A DNA stretch of 64,000 nucleotides from Warburgia ugandensis (GCA_035236585.1 CP141127.1:49180001-49244000); one strand, 5' to 3'. Shown: positions 24,975 to 37,921, counted from the first letter of the stretch. The notes: generated by a model from the letters alone, not told the origin. Translations and numbers: made by a program.

Positions 24975-27739
24975 TGTAATGCCCGAGCAATTCACACTAT
25001 TGGACATTCTATGGGAAATGGACTGTGTTGAATGTTTGATTTTATTTAAAATAGTAAATGAAGAAATTTGTGAGGAAACTTGGTACCATTAGATTCTAAT
25101 CGAAAAATGGAATCCAACGCCTCAAAAATCACCAAAAACGGAGTTCGTATGAAGAAGTTACAGCCATTTAAAGATAGGGGTATTTTTGAAAATTAAATAG
25201 AAAAACGAAAAAAAAAAAAACGAAAAAGGACGAAAAACACAGGGGCCGTTTTGATAACGGCACCCCCTGTCATCTTCAACCTCTAGACCCCTCCAGAAAC
25301 CCTCGATCCCGATTTTTCTAGAGGGATCTGCCACCACTAATGGCGGCACTGCCATTGAGGGGCACCGCCATAGCAGGTCTATAAAAACCCCATCTCCCCT
25401 CTCCAAAAACCACATTTTCTGGCATTTTTCCAGCCTTTTGAGACTGGGGTTTCCGGCAAAATCAGAAACCCGTCTCAAACCCAATTTTCTTGAGTTTTTC
25501 GGCAACAGCCAGGCCCGAGTCAGGCCAGCCATTGCCAGTTACCCATTCCCCTCTCTTCTTTCCCCCTTTCTCCCCTGGTCGCACCGGAATGACGGCCCTT
25601 GTCCCTTCTTTGAGTTTGTCGGCGAGCAGGAGCACCCATCGGGAAAAGGGCACTCCTTAGGCTACCTAGGTAAGCCATCCTCCTTTCCTTTTTCATTTTT
25701 TTCCTCCTCTTAGGCTAGATCCATACTGGATCTAGCGTTTCCAGCCGGAATTCCTGGCCGAAAAATGCCCCAAGACCAGTTTTAGCCGGCTGTGCACGAA
25801 CACGACGTCCCAGGGACGCCAAGCACCACGTGCACTTAGGACTGGGTCCCTGGGATGGGTTCCAGGTGTACGACAGTGTGTACACTGCCCCAGGTACAAC
25901 CTTCAGGTGCGCGCGCGACATGGGGCACGGGTCCTAGCTCGACCAGGGTGCACGGGGTGCCCTGGGAGCTGAGACGCGCCATGCTACAAGGTGCGTCCGT
26001 GCGATGATGGGCGTCATAGCTTCTCACTTGAGCATGAAGGTGTGCATGCAAAACGTGGTCCCTAGCATGACCTTTAGGCACGCACACATGTGAGGTGATC
26101 GCAGTCCAACCAGGATGCACGAGTGTCCTGGGAACTGGGACACGCAGACCCAATGAGACTTTAAAAATTAGGATTAAAGGATCAATTACAGAGTTTAACT
26201 ATTGGAAAGTAGATCCATGTCATAAGATCTAGCCTGGCAATGAATTAGGCAAGGACCATTGACCCTAAATAGCAGATTTAGCGGTCTAATGTCTAAATAG
26301 ATTAAAATTAATAAGGACTCCTTGTATCCATTCATACCCAGGAGTTTATAAATGAGACCCAGGGACGGGTTGAGTACTAAAGGACGCGACTCCAGGAGAC
26401 TTTGAGGTAGGTGCTCTATCGCTACTAGACTTTTTAAAAGAGCCATGATTGTTTTGAGAATGCATGTTTTAATTATAAATATATGATAAATGCATTATGC
26501 ATAGATATGTTTTACAAATAATTGCACATACATTACGCATAGACATGTTTTACAAACAATTGCATATATTGCATGATTTGTGAGCATTGAGTTCTTAAAA
26601 AATTGCATGTCCTTGAGGGTTACCAAAAGATGTTGGAGTGCCCAAAAGACGCTGGGTAGGCAGTTGTAAGGGCCAAGCAGTTGTGAGGGACCCAAAAAGG
26701 ATAGGTTTTGAAAAAGAGGTTTTTGCTTGTCTGCATGATAAGTGTAGCCTTGGCCGATGAGGGCGGGCTGATGAGGGCGGGCTAGAGAGAGTTGACAGGC
26801 TTCTAGGCAGGCAGGCTTCTAGGCTGTCAGGCTTCTAGGCAGGGTTATGACTTTGGAATACGATACTAGCATGAGCAGATTTCATGCATTGCTTGCATGT
26901 TTTGCAACCAATTTCATAAATTGCATGATTTATGACGAATATGTGTCATATGCCCCGTGGAGGCTATGACGCTGTGTCCCTAGGTACTCGGGGACCACAC
27001 GGCGGCGAGGTCGTGGGCATAGTTGGACCCTATGGTTTGATGATTTACTTGCATTGCATATGGCATGACATGAGGTTGGTCGACCATACCAGATATCCAT
27101 GAGTTGGATTTAGTTGAGCATCTCATGCATATCATTATGTTTATGATATATGATACTTTCGACTTGGATTATGCTACTCTTTAAGTCGTTAGTATTTCAA
27201 TTCGACGGTTGTTTTTAATATCGATATTGAACGTGATTGTTCGAACATGCACACGTTTTTAAGAGCATATGATTTTAAACATAGCATGCATTGCAAAACT
27301 AGTAGTGATAGACTCCTACTGAGTATAGTATATACTCACCCTATCCTTAACATTTTTCAAGATAGTTCCACTCACAAATAGAAGACGTCTCAGGAGATAT
27401 TAGTGCTACGAGCAAGTGAATAAATAAAGGAGACAACTATACATGTGAGTAAATTCTCTACCCTTTTGGACATGTATATGTATTTGTTTACAGTTGGACT
27501 GTGTGTTGTGACTGGATAGACCTGGGGCAAAACATTTATGATTTCTGAAGTTTTTCAAAAAACTACTTTGACTGTTGTGAAAGCAAATGACACTCGGGGT
27601 TTTCAAAATGAGTTTAAAACCAAAGATTTTCCGCTGCATTGCATGGTTTTTATAAAATGATTTTCAAATAGGGATGCATCCCACCTTAGGAATTTAGATA
27701 TTGCATTTAAAAATGCATGGGAAAACCCGGGTCGTCACA
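24975..27739 (+). mobile_element. Solo LTR E of a long-LTR Ty3/gypsy element (2,765 bp)
   Basis: It starts TGTAATGCCCGAG and ends CCCGGGTCGTCACA, the terminal style of plant chromovirus LTRs, and is flanked on both sides by GGTAG. No internal coding region or primer site follows, so it is a solo LTR left by LTR-LTR recombination. It contains a GC-rich block (about 25,540-26,160) with imperfect repeats and short tandem repeats near 26,750-26,840. The frames inside it are composition effects. Both ends and both duplications are intact, so it is younger than the F DNA around it. Confidence 0.9.
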
Positions 27740-27744
27740 GGTAG
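27740..27744. repeat. Target-site duplication GGTAG, right of solo LTR E
   Basis: It matches 24,970-24,974 exactly. Confidence 0.92.
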
Positions 27745-28528
27745 TTACCAAGGGGTGATGCTAGATGTGCCATGAGCATAGTTGTCTATGTTAATATAGA
27801 CATGTGCTGACATGTTAGTCATTCTCAAGAGTTTAGACCTGACTTTTGGTCAAAGGATTGCGGGACTACCACAAACTTAGATGGTTCACATGGGCTTGAC
27901 TAATGAGTTGAGTTAGTGATTCGTAATGTGGTTTAAATCCTATGGTTTGATGGAGTCAGGGGTGGATCCATCCTTAAGTGATAACACAGTAATGATGATT
28001 TATCAACTAGATTTGCATATTTTATTTGATACCAAGTTTATTGTTGTATTTATCAATTCATCATGTCATATTAATTTTCTAAGACCAATGTTCTTCCAAA
28101 AAATAATACATGAATGGCTTTTCCTCAAACAAATAAGCATCATGAATGTCTTAGTCAATGCATGTGATTGAATGCCTATACACATGAAGTGGCCTTGTGT
28201 TGTGGATAAAATGCAACCATTATATGCTAAACTCTTGGAATATTGGAAATGATGCTTTAAATTGCAATTAGATTCCTTATGAATCAAAGTAATAGGTTAC
28301 ATGATAGAGGCTTGAACAAGTATATCACATGGAAATCATAATTCATTTATTTATCAAAATAGTTCAAAACTAGTATGCTTGTGTGTCCATGTTTTTACTT
28401 GGCATAGATTATATTAGGCTTTCTTCTATCTGAGCACTTGTGCTCACCCTTGACACTCCCATTTTTTAGGTGAAAATTTTGAGGGCAAGAGTGCACAGAA
28501 GAAAGGAAAGGCAATAGTCAACTAATCA
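27745..28528 (+). other. LTR-like DNA (F), right part
   Basis: This continues the sequence interrupted by solo LTR E. The phrase TTTTTTAGGTGAAAATTTTGAG at about 28,464, followed by an AAGAAAGGAAAGGC block, resembles the late part of the D LTRs (about 52,535-52,585), which supports an LTR identity on the plus strand. It stops where the C terminus begins. Confidence 0.45.
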
Positions 28529-30275
28529 TGTGATGACTCATATTTAATTTTTTTTAATATTAAACCCTTTTAGAAAATTCATGAATTTGTTTTAAAGCCA
28601 TCAGAAAACATAATACATATCAGTTTTTGAAACCACTTCTTCAAATTCTGAAGTCATAAGGAAACTCCACATATATTCAAATAAATAATCCATGACATGA
28701 GCACAAACACAAGACCCACTAGTCACTACCCAAACAATCATATAATCTATAAATTGAGCTGAAATAAATCACAAGACTTTATTACATGTTTAGTTAAAAT
28801 TCTTTAAAATAAAGTAACATAAAATTCTAAACTAATCCATCTCTTGTACTTCTTATACTCTTGCTCTTTTACTACTAGAGTCCTTCTAACTACAAGCTCT
28901 TTTGCCCAAATGTACTGCTTGAAAAATGTTTGGGGTGATTATAACTACTCAATTTGAAACCTTCTAAACTAGCTTTGAAAACTATCAGCAATCGGGTTTT
29001 GATCTTTTAAAAACCAATTTATATAACAATTTCACTATAGTAACACATTCACAACAAATGTACATATCAATCAATCTCACAATATCAACATGCATCACAA
29101 TACCAATTTACACATTAGGTACTAGTGCCGGCCTAAAACACCATAAAGGCATGTGATCCAACCCTCAAGGATGACCAACATGTATGCTCACATGTCCAAC
29201 AAACACATATAGGTAACTATGCATTTAGAGGAAGTCTCCTCCCAACTATGCTTGAAATTGGATACATACGGTCTATCATCCACTCTCATGGTAATACATT
29301 TTGTATGAAGTGATGACCCGGGTTTTTCCAATACATTTTGTAATACTTTTTTCAAAGGCAGGGTCCTTAGTAGTAAAAATTTTCGCAAAACAAAGCAGTA
29401 AAAATTCTTTTCTTTAAAACTTATTTTGGAAAACCCAAGTCATCACTTCATACATAACATAAGTAGAATTTTGTACAAGATAAAATTTCATTGAAGGAAT
29501 ATACTTTTATTAAATTCCAGAATCCATCCAATGGTTCACAGTACAACCCAGGTATCGGTACAATACTTGTCCAAATTACATAATCCAAACTTCAAACCTC
29601 AACATACATTAAAAACTCTCAATACAATACAATGCTCTCAAATAAAATACATGTCTTCAAGGGATATACCCTAATTGATTATTCTTCTAAGTCTTCTTAA
29701 GTATTGACCTCCTAACTCTCCTTCTCTGTATTTGAGATATCTAAACATTGAAACATTTACAATATCTCAGCAAGCTATACTTGGTAGGGGATTTCAAGAA
29801 GCATACAACTTTGACAGTATAATCCTAATACTTCATAATCCCATTATTCACACTCATGGGGCAATCTCTTTACCTTGTCATATGTGTACATCCTTACACA
29901 TACATATAGTATACTGTGTATAGATATATACATATGGTCAAAACTATGAAAAATAGTCAATATCTCAAAACATAATCATATCCAACTTATGCTGAGTTAA
30001 TAAATCATCTAGACTCTTTTGGAAATACTCCCTCATTTGGGTAGTATCAGTAATCTATGATTACCTGGCATCTCATCATGCCATATCATAAGGCATTTCA
30101 CTATGCCATGCATCATAATGCAAAAATACTCAAAGGACTACTATGCATGCATTCAAAACTATACCAGCACACTTGGATAATTGCTGAATAATCCACCTAT
30201 ATCATCCTCGATGGAAATCACAATATCCATGTCCATATGGGGAGGACCATGGCTGTCACAGTGGAGGCCTTCCCA

Positions 30276-30280
30276 TAATT
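30276..30280. repeat. Target-site duplication TAATT, left of A
   Basis: It is identical to 41,077-41,081. Removing A restores the B' phrase CTTCCCATAATTGCCCC, which is present as its complement in B near 46,225. Confidence 0.93.
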
Positions 30281-31941
30281 TGTGGCGAATTGGGTTTTTT
30301 TTCAACAGGATTTTTGAAATAAAATTTCAAAAATTTAACTCTCCTGCAGGATTTTTTTTTCATTCAAAACATTTGAAATATATGATACATATTTATTTTT
30401 CTCAATTCCACCTTCAACCCAGTGTCACAGTAAAACCTTCACATATAATAGCAGAATAAAATATACCATTGCAGGATCTCCCTGGTCACAGTCCAAACAA
30501 TAAGTAATTTAGTTTTAAATCAAGGTTGAGATTGAATATATCAAAGTCGCCTATCTTATTACATTCATCCTCAAGTGTTTATTATTTCAAAATGAAAGAT
30601 AACAAATAAAATATCTAACTACTTATCCATACTTCTCTTCTTATTCTCCTTATTTAATCTGGTATAGTTGATTGCTTAGTCCTTCCGCGCTTCACCTGAA
30701 ATGTTTTGTAGGGGTGAGTACAACGACTCAATAGGAACAAGCCTAAACCAGCCATTTGAAAAAACGGGACAAGAGTATTAGCATAAATTAAATAGTGAAA
30801 ATAATTACATGCTCAATCCTAATTATGATACAAACATCATGAACAATTATACTTTTGTAGAAATCTAACGTTTCTAACAATTTTTTGTATATCCTTTAAT
30901 TCTCATACATATAAGGCCATTAGGACTTTTATCAAAGAATGACTTATCACAATTGGTTATATCACTGAATGGTAGTGTCTTACCACGAACCCATCTAGGC
31001 AATGGTCAATATCCTCGAGGATGACCGACATGTCAATCCATGTCCAATAACTGTATGGTATCCTATGCACCCAGAGGACTCACATCCAACTACGTTCTCC
31101 CCATGATACAATACTCTCTACAATGGGCCTCTTAGGGCAGGTATCAACTTTCAAAAGTCAGTGGCCTACTGATCTTCCTAGCATAGCAACCAGAGAGGTC
31201 TTTAAAACTTGCCCTAGGCTGGGCTCAACTCTTATGAGTTGCCTAATTTTAGGCTAGGCACAACTCTCCAGAGTTGCCTAATTTTCATTTATTATATCAT
31301 TTCACTTGCTCAGCACATTATAAAACCACACTTACTACAAATTTAGGGGCTATGCACACTTATAAACAACAATTTATGAATCGAAACTTTCAAAACCACA
31401 TGATGTTAACCAAATCAATACTCTGTGGCTATACTTGAAGTGAGCCTTATGAACTGTGTGTGCACTATTCCTAGTGTAGTGTGCCATGTCTAACATGGTA
31501 TGATGCACCATGGCCAAGTGTTGGGTGTGAACTGCCCAAGTGCCATGCCCATACTACCCATGAGCTAGTGCCACAACAGCTACCCATGCACTAGGTGGAC
31601 AATGCATCATCTACGCACCAGGTGGCTTATGTGTGAAGAGTCTGCTAAGCTTTATTTACACCTCCCATGTTATTATGTTGTGTATGTTGTTCTAGCAAAA
31701 CTTCATGCAAACATTTCCTGTGCTCGGTGTTAATCCCATCACTTAAGTGCTATCTCGCATGTGCCATGCAAGGCTCCATGCAAGTAACCAATGGCCTCAC
31801 AACAAGATAAGATTATGGTGTGAATATTGTCAATTATCACATGTCAATCCATGCAAGGTGTCCCATATAATTAACGATGATTTAAATCTCAAAATATTTA
31901 TTAACTTATTAAAGGCCAATGTACACAATCCAAGTCGTTAA

Positions 31942-32342
31942 AACATTCACCAAGACCCAAATTAAGTTTCATACATGTATATGAATTAAAGATCATGCAT
32001 GGCATATAAAATACTATATGATGGATATATAATAGTATTATATCATCCAATGTGTTAAAACACTCACCAAAACCCAAGCTTCATACATGCATATGAATTA
32101 AAGATCATGCATGGCATATAAAATACTATATGATGGATTTATAATAGCATTGTATCATCCAATGCATTAAAACACTCACCAAAACCCAAGCTTCATACGT
32201 GCCTATGAATTAAAGATCATGCATGGCATATAAAATACTATATGATGGATATATAATAGTATTGTATCATCCAATGCGTTAAAACACTCTCCACAACCCA
32301 AGCTTCATACATGCATATGAATTAAAGATCATGCATGGCATC
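31942..32342. repeat. 112-bp tandem repeat in the A 3' LTR, about four units
   Basis: Units start at about 31,942, 32,055, 32,167 and 32,279. Each opens with TTAAAACACTC(A/T)CCA and contains GATCATGCATGGCAT; the last unit is truncated. The other LTR has three units (39,655, 39,767 and 39,879). Confidence 0.92.
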
Positions 32343-32944
32343 TTAATGTAGTGAGAATTAAAGTCACATGCGACAACATCCAATCTAATACTTTTCATAA
32401 CATAGTTGATGGCCTATTATCCTAAAATAACTACCAGCACTTAAACCACGTGATGCGTCAAATATTAAAAATCTAATGTGCGCATATGTATCCAATCATT
32501 GATCATAATATTGTGAACTTTATTGATTATCCATATGGCATTTTCTGGGTAGTGGCCTTGCATTAGACATTACGCATGCCATCCAAGTTCTAGGCGTCAT
32601 GCAAGTTATGCAAATGCTGGTTGCCAAACATGGCGCCCAAGTGATAGGTATGTCGATCTGCTATAACCCCTTGCTTGTAATAATGTATGTAAGTCAAGAA
32701 ATTAAAACATCATGCGCCTCATAAAATTAAACAAAACTAATTATAAATCATATTCAATCCAAGACACTATGCGCCACATTCAATATAGCAAAATAATATG
32801 CCTTTCAAATAAACTTTATGAAAAGCCTAACTAGTTTAGGAATGATCCTGATTCCCCTACCTCGTAGACGAGATGTTCTTCTTCAGTCTTCTTTTTTGGA
32901 ATGCAAAATAGATAGCGCAGCTTGATTCTCCTTTGCTTCTTCCC

Positions 32945-32950
<6 letters not shown>

Positions 32951-33021
<71 letters not shown>
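32951..33021. repeat. (CT)n microsatellite within the A 3' LTR
   Basis: An uninterrupted CT run of about 70 bases. Its counterpart lies at the same LTR position in the other copy. Confidence 0.95.
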
Positions 33022-33027
<6 letters not shown>

Positions 33028-33441
33028 TTCTCTCTTTGTCTTATGTTTTCACGCCTCCATCTTCTTCTCCCCTTCTTATCCTAATTTCATTTGACTTCTT
33101 CTTTCCTATCATCTCTTACCTATCCTATCTAAGTTTTTAGGTGTCCTCATCTGCCCCTAATTCTCGACAATCATTCTTATCTCATTCTCATTTTTATCCC
33201 GTGTCTCAATTTAATTAAATACTCAATCCTTATCCTTTCCCAACTAACCAGGATTCTCTAGGTTCATTGTACCTAGACACTTCCTGGCTTTGGGTAGGGA
33301 ATTTCTCCAAAAAGTTATCTTTGCAGACTTGAACTTTAGTTCTAGAGTTTTGCCTATTCATTCTATAGCCATTAGGGCATTTAGATTTTTGTTGTCAATT
33401 CCATGCAAGAAATATATATTATAAAAATGCAAGTTATTACA

Positions 33442-33455
33442 ATCTTCCCTACTTA
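33442..33455 (-). promoter_or_regulatory. Polypurine tract of element A
   Basis: On the minus strand the bases just before the 3' LTR read AGTAGGGAAGAT, the usual place and composition for the plus-strand primer of an LTR element. Confidence 0.75.
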
Positions 33456-33477
33456 CAAAAATTTCGTCCTCGAAATT

Positions 33478-35040
33478 TCATGGTAGTACAGTGAACAACT
33501 CTGGAAACCTCTGTCTCATGTCACTTTCCACTTCCCAGGTAGCTTCTTCAATTGTATGATGATGCCATAAGACATTGACTAATGGGATTGTTTTGTTTCT
33601 CAAAGTCTTATCCTTCCAGTCTAGGATCTGTACTGGCTTCGTCTCAAAAATTAGATTAGATTGTAGTTTAATTGGCACTTGCTCCAATGCATGGGTAGGA
33701 TCGGGAACATATTTCCTGAGCATTGACACATGGAATACATTATGTACCTCTGATAACTATGGTGGAAGTGCTAGCCTGTATGCCACCTATCCAATTCTTT
33801 CTAGAATTTCAAATGGTCCTATGAATCTAGGGCTCAGTTTACCCTTAATTCCAAACCTCGTCACTCCCTTAGTTGGTGAGACCTTCAAGAATGTGATCTC
33901 CAACTATAAATTCAAGATCTTTGCGCCTCCTATCCACGTAGCTCTTTTGCTTACTATGGGCAGCCAATAACCGCTTTTGGATAATTCGTACCTTCTCTAC
34001 ACACTGCTCGATTAATTCCAACTTTACAAATTGTCTTTCGCCAATATCGCTCCAACAAGGTCTACCATATAATGCCTCGTACGGCGCCATGCCAATGCTA
34101 GAGCGGTAACTGTTATTATAAGCAAACTCTATTAAGGAAAGATGTTTATCCCAGTTACCTTTCCACTCTAAGGTACAAGCCCTGAGCATATCTTTAAGTG
34201 TCTGAATAGTTCGCTCAGACTGTCCATTAGTCTGTGGGTGAAAAGCTGTGCTGAATCTTTGTGAGGTGCTAAGTCCTTCCTGTACACTCTGCCAAAAATG
34301 TGATGTGAACTTGATATCCCTGTCAGATATGATGGTCAAAGGCACTTCGTGTAAACTTACAATCTCCTTAATATATAACTTTGCCAAACTCTCCAGTGAT
34401 TGTCTCTGTCGAATAGGGAGGAAGTGCGTGGATTTAGTAAGTCTATCTACTATCACCCAAATCATGTCGTGTCCACTGGAGGTTCGGGGTAATCCCACTA
34501 CAAAGTCCATCACAACGTGATCCCACTTCCATTCTGGGAGTTCTAAAGTTTGTAATAGTCCTGTTGGTCTCTGATGCTCTGCCTTCACCCTTTCACAAGT
34601 CAAACATTTTACCACACACTCACCAATGTCTCTTTTCATGCCCTGCCACTAGAAATTTCTCTTCAAATCTTGATACATTTTTGTACCCCTAGGGTGAATG
34701 GTAAACTTTGAGTTATGTGCCTCTTGTAATATTTCCTGTCTTAGCTCGGCTACTGCTGACACTACAAGTCTACCCTCAAAGCGTACTCCTCCATCAGTAC
34801 CCATTGAGAATCCAGTCTTACTACGCATGCCATGAGTTTCTTCACACTCCCTTTGAGCTCGCAATATACGGTCTGTGAAGGTTGATCTTATAGTGACATT
34901 TGTTATCCTTCTTTTCATCTTCCTATTGAGAGCATTAGCTATGACATTGGCCTTACTAGGATGGTACTGGATGGTAAAGTCATAGTCTTTTAGGTATTCC
35001 ATCCAACATCGTTGCCTCATATTGAGATCACTCTATGAGA
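33478..35040 (-). pseudogene. Element A integrase with chromodomain-like tail
   Basis: The N-terminal zinc-binding part lies near 34.65-35.0 kb. The core (33,869-34,639) reads WKWDHVVMDFVVGLPRTSSG, DRLTKSTHFLPI, ISDRDIKFTSHFW and STAFHPQTNGQSERTIQTLK, containing the D, D and E regions of the catalytic triad. The tail (33,478-33,729) reads VLWHHHTIEEATWEVESDMR, then FPELF, the chromodomain-type ending of Tekay-like chromoviruses. It is fossil and interrupted. Confidence 0.93.
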
Positions 35041-35099
35041 ATATGTGCTTAAGGCTTTTATGATCTGTAAAGACTTCAAACCTTTCACCATACAAATAA

Positions 35100-36720
35100 T
35101 GTCTTCAAATCTTTAAAGCGAAGACCATAGCAGCCAACTCCAAATCATGCGTGGGATAGTTTACTTCATGAATCTTCAACTGTCTAGAGGCATAAGCAAT
35201 CACTTTTCCATGTTGCATTAACACGCATTCGAGTTCCTTGCCCGAGGCATCACTATATACCACGAATCCTCCACTACCGACTGGCAAGGTCAGAATAGGC
35301 GCGGTGGTGAGTCTCCTTTTCAACTCTAGGAAACTCCTTTCACATTCATCAGTCCATTCAAATCTTTTCTCCTTCCTGATCAGTTGGGTCATGGGTTGTG
35401 CTATGCGAGAAAATCCCTCAATAAATCTCATGTAATACCCTGCTAACTCGAGAAAGCTATGGATCTCCGATACAGTCTTTAACCTTTCCCAATTAGTGAT
35501 TGCTTCTATCTTCTTAGGATCAACTGCAATACCGTCTGTAGAGATAACATGCCCGAGAAACTGTACTTGGTCAAGCCAAAATTCACACTTTGAGAATTTG
35601 GCATATAACTTATGAGTCTGGAGTGTGCTCAACACGATTTTTAAATGCTCTCGATGTTCATCTCAACTACTGGAGTATACTAGAATATCATCGACAAATA
35701 CAATGACAAACTTGTCAAGATATTCTCGAAATACCTAATTCATCAAGTCCATAAAAGCTGTAGGTGCATTCGTTAGTCCAAAAGGCATAACTAGGAATTC
35801 GTAGTGGCCATACCTAGTTCTGAATGCTGTCTTCAAGATATCCTCGTCCTTTATCCTCAAATGATGATAACCAGATCTCACATCTATCTTTGAAAATACT
35901 TTGGCAGACTGTAACTAGTCGAAGAGATCATCAATGCAAGGTAATGGATATTTGTTCTTAACTATGACCCCATTCAACAATCGATAGTCTATGCATAGTC
36001 TCATAGATCCATCTTTCTTTTTGACAAATAACACAGGGGCTCCCCATGGTGAGACACTTAGTCGAATAAATCCTTGGTCGATCAACTCTTGTAATTGCAC
36101 TTTTAACTCCTTTAGTTCAGCTGGTGCCATGCGGTAAGGTGCCTTAGAGATTGGAGCTGTGCCTAGTAGCAGTTCGATAGAAAACTCCAACTCTCTTTCC
36201 GGTGGTAACCCAAGCAATTCCTCTGGAAAAACATCTTAGAATTCCCGTACCACTTCTATTTCTTGAATCTCTAGCCCTGAATCCGCTTGAGTCACTACAT
36301 TGGCTAAATAGGCTAGGCGTCCTCCAGCTATAAGTCATGATGCTCGCATTGCTGATATAATGGTCATTCCCGAGACATTTACCATTCCCTAAAAGGTAAT
36401 GATTTCCCCTCTAGGGTTGCTGAGTGTGACTCTTTTCTTCCCATAGTCAACCATTGCCTCATGGTCTGCTAGCCAATCCATGCCTAAGATGACATCGAAG
36501 TCTAACATGTTCAATAGTATTAAGTCTGCACGAAGTTCTTGTTCTGATATATGTATCAGTACTTCTTATAAGAATTCATGTGCTAGAACTGGTTCTCCTA
36601 CTGGGGTGTTGACTTCTAAACAAATACCCAATTTTTACTTTGTACATTTCATGCATGATGCGAAGTCATATAATATAAATGAGTGTGTGGAACCAGGATC
36701 AATTAAGACATGAGCGAATC
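35100..36720 (-). pseudogene. Element A protease, reverse transcriptase and RNase H
   Basis: Protease: VLIDPGSTHSF near 36.65-36.72 kb and DVILGMDWL near 36.47-36.5 kb. [22 protein letters not shown], then [16 protein letters not shown] (35,915-36,217), with the VDDILVYS box near 35.68 kb. RNase H and connection: [37 protein letters not shown] (35,105-35,635). The order fits chromovirus pol, and the frame is broken in several places. Confidence 0.94.
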
Positions 36721-37811
36721 TATCGAAAATTTGAAGGGCCTTCAACTATGGAATTTGAAGCGCGTGCCTGCTCGGTGGTCAATGCAAATACTCTTCCCTG
36801 ACTCCTCTGAACCTGTCCTAGCTTTGGTTGTTCATCCCTTCTTTTCTTCGAGCAATCTTTTAGAAAGTGACCTTTATCACCACAAATGAAGCATTGTCGT
36901 TCACGGACATAACAAGGCTTGCTGGGGTGGTACTTATGGCATGTTGGGCATGTGGCATCTTCCTTCTCTCTTCTTCTAAAGTTTCCCAGTGTTGGTTTCT
37001 GTGGTCGAGCAAACTTCGTTGGTGCACTATGCCTCTTCCCTTTCCAACTTGGCTTTTGTCCACCATATCTCTCACCGTCTCTATTGGAAGCTTTGTACTC
37101 CTGTTCCATAATGGCTGCCAACTCCATAGCCTTAGACAATGAGGAAGGCTGAGCTATCAATATCTTGCTCTAGATGTGAAAGTTTAATTCTCTGATAAAT
37201 TTTTGTGTAGCTCTCAATTCTGTGGGGCATACTTCTGGAGCAAAATGCCTTAACTTAACAAATCTGGTTTCATACTGTTCCACTGTCGTGGAACCTTGCA
37301 CCAATCCTAAGAATTCTTGTTCCTTTTGTTCCTTAACATGAGGTGGAAAGTACTTGTCAATGAAGACTATTTTGAAGTCTTCCCACTCAACTACTTCCAT
37401 ATCACTGAAGTAGGTCCTCTCAGCTATTGGTCACCAGTGTAGGGCCTCTCCAGTCAGCATGAAGGTAGTGACTAGTACTCGCCTGTCCTTTGGTACATTC
37501 ATAGCTTTGAAAGTTGTCTCTACCTCATAAAGCCAAGTCTCGGCTACTTCTGGTCCATCTTCTCCTGAAAACTTTGGAGCTATCTTTTTGAATCGCTCAA
37601 GTAACGTGTCACCTTTTGGCCCCAATTCATCATCTCCAACAATTGCCTTGAGTTCTCCTTTTTGCCATGAGGTCTCTAGTCTTTGTTTCATTCATTGTAA
37701 AAGGAGCTCTATAACATCCTCGACCGTATCATGTTGAGCTTTAGTATTTTCTGGGGCTTCAACGGTGGAGGACTCAACAACATTTGCAGCTCTACGTCTC
37801 TTAGGTGCCAT
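36720..37811 (-). pseudogene. Element A gag with CCHC zinc knuckle
   Basis: A possible start lies at 37,811 (MAPKRRRAANVVESS). The gag core spans about 37,170-37,691 (PKFSGEDGPEVAETWLYEVE; FIDKYFPPHVKEQKEQEFLG). It ends with a zinc knuckle (CFICGDKGHFLKDC) near 36,850-36,895, which in the family binds element RNA. Fossil. Confidence 0.93.
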
Positions 37812-37921
37812 CTGAATGTCAATCATCACAATCCTAGTAAGTTTCTACTTCTACTTAGCTAATGTAACTAAGACTTATTATTCTATTATTTTATTATTTG
37901 GCTGTGAGCAGAGTGAACCAT

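Larger units (their letters stand above)
30281..33441 (-). repeat. 3' LTR of element A (left copy)
   Basis: A direct repeat of 37,936-41,076. It carries four units of a tandem repeat of about 112 bp (31,942-32,342) and a long CT run. Relative to the other LTR it lacks about 45 bp near 31,055. Confidence 0.95.

Noticed and set aside
25158-26153. Overlapping frames of 60-124 codons on both strands
   Set aside because: They lie in the GC-rich block of solo LTR E, where stops are rare by composition; no motif recognised.
31942-32342. CRISPR-like regularly spaced repeats
   Set aside because: Units are contiguous with no unique spacers, and the DNA is a plant LTR; it is an ordinary tandem array.
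32922-33140. Ser-Leu repeat protein frame (also 40,471-40,774)
   Set aside because: Produced by the CT microsatellite in the LTR; low complexity and no gene context.
33575-33970. 131-codon plus-strand frame and other plus-strand frames in 33.5-37.2 kb
   Set aside because: Shadows of the minus-strand integrase, RT and gag of element A.
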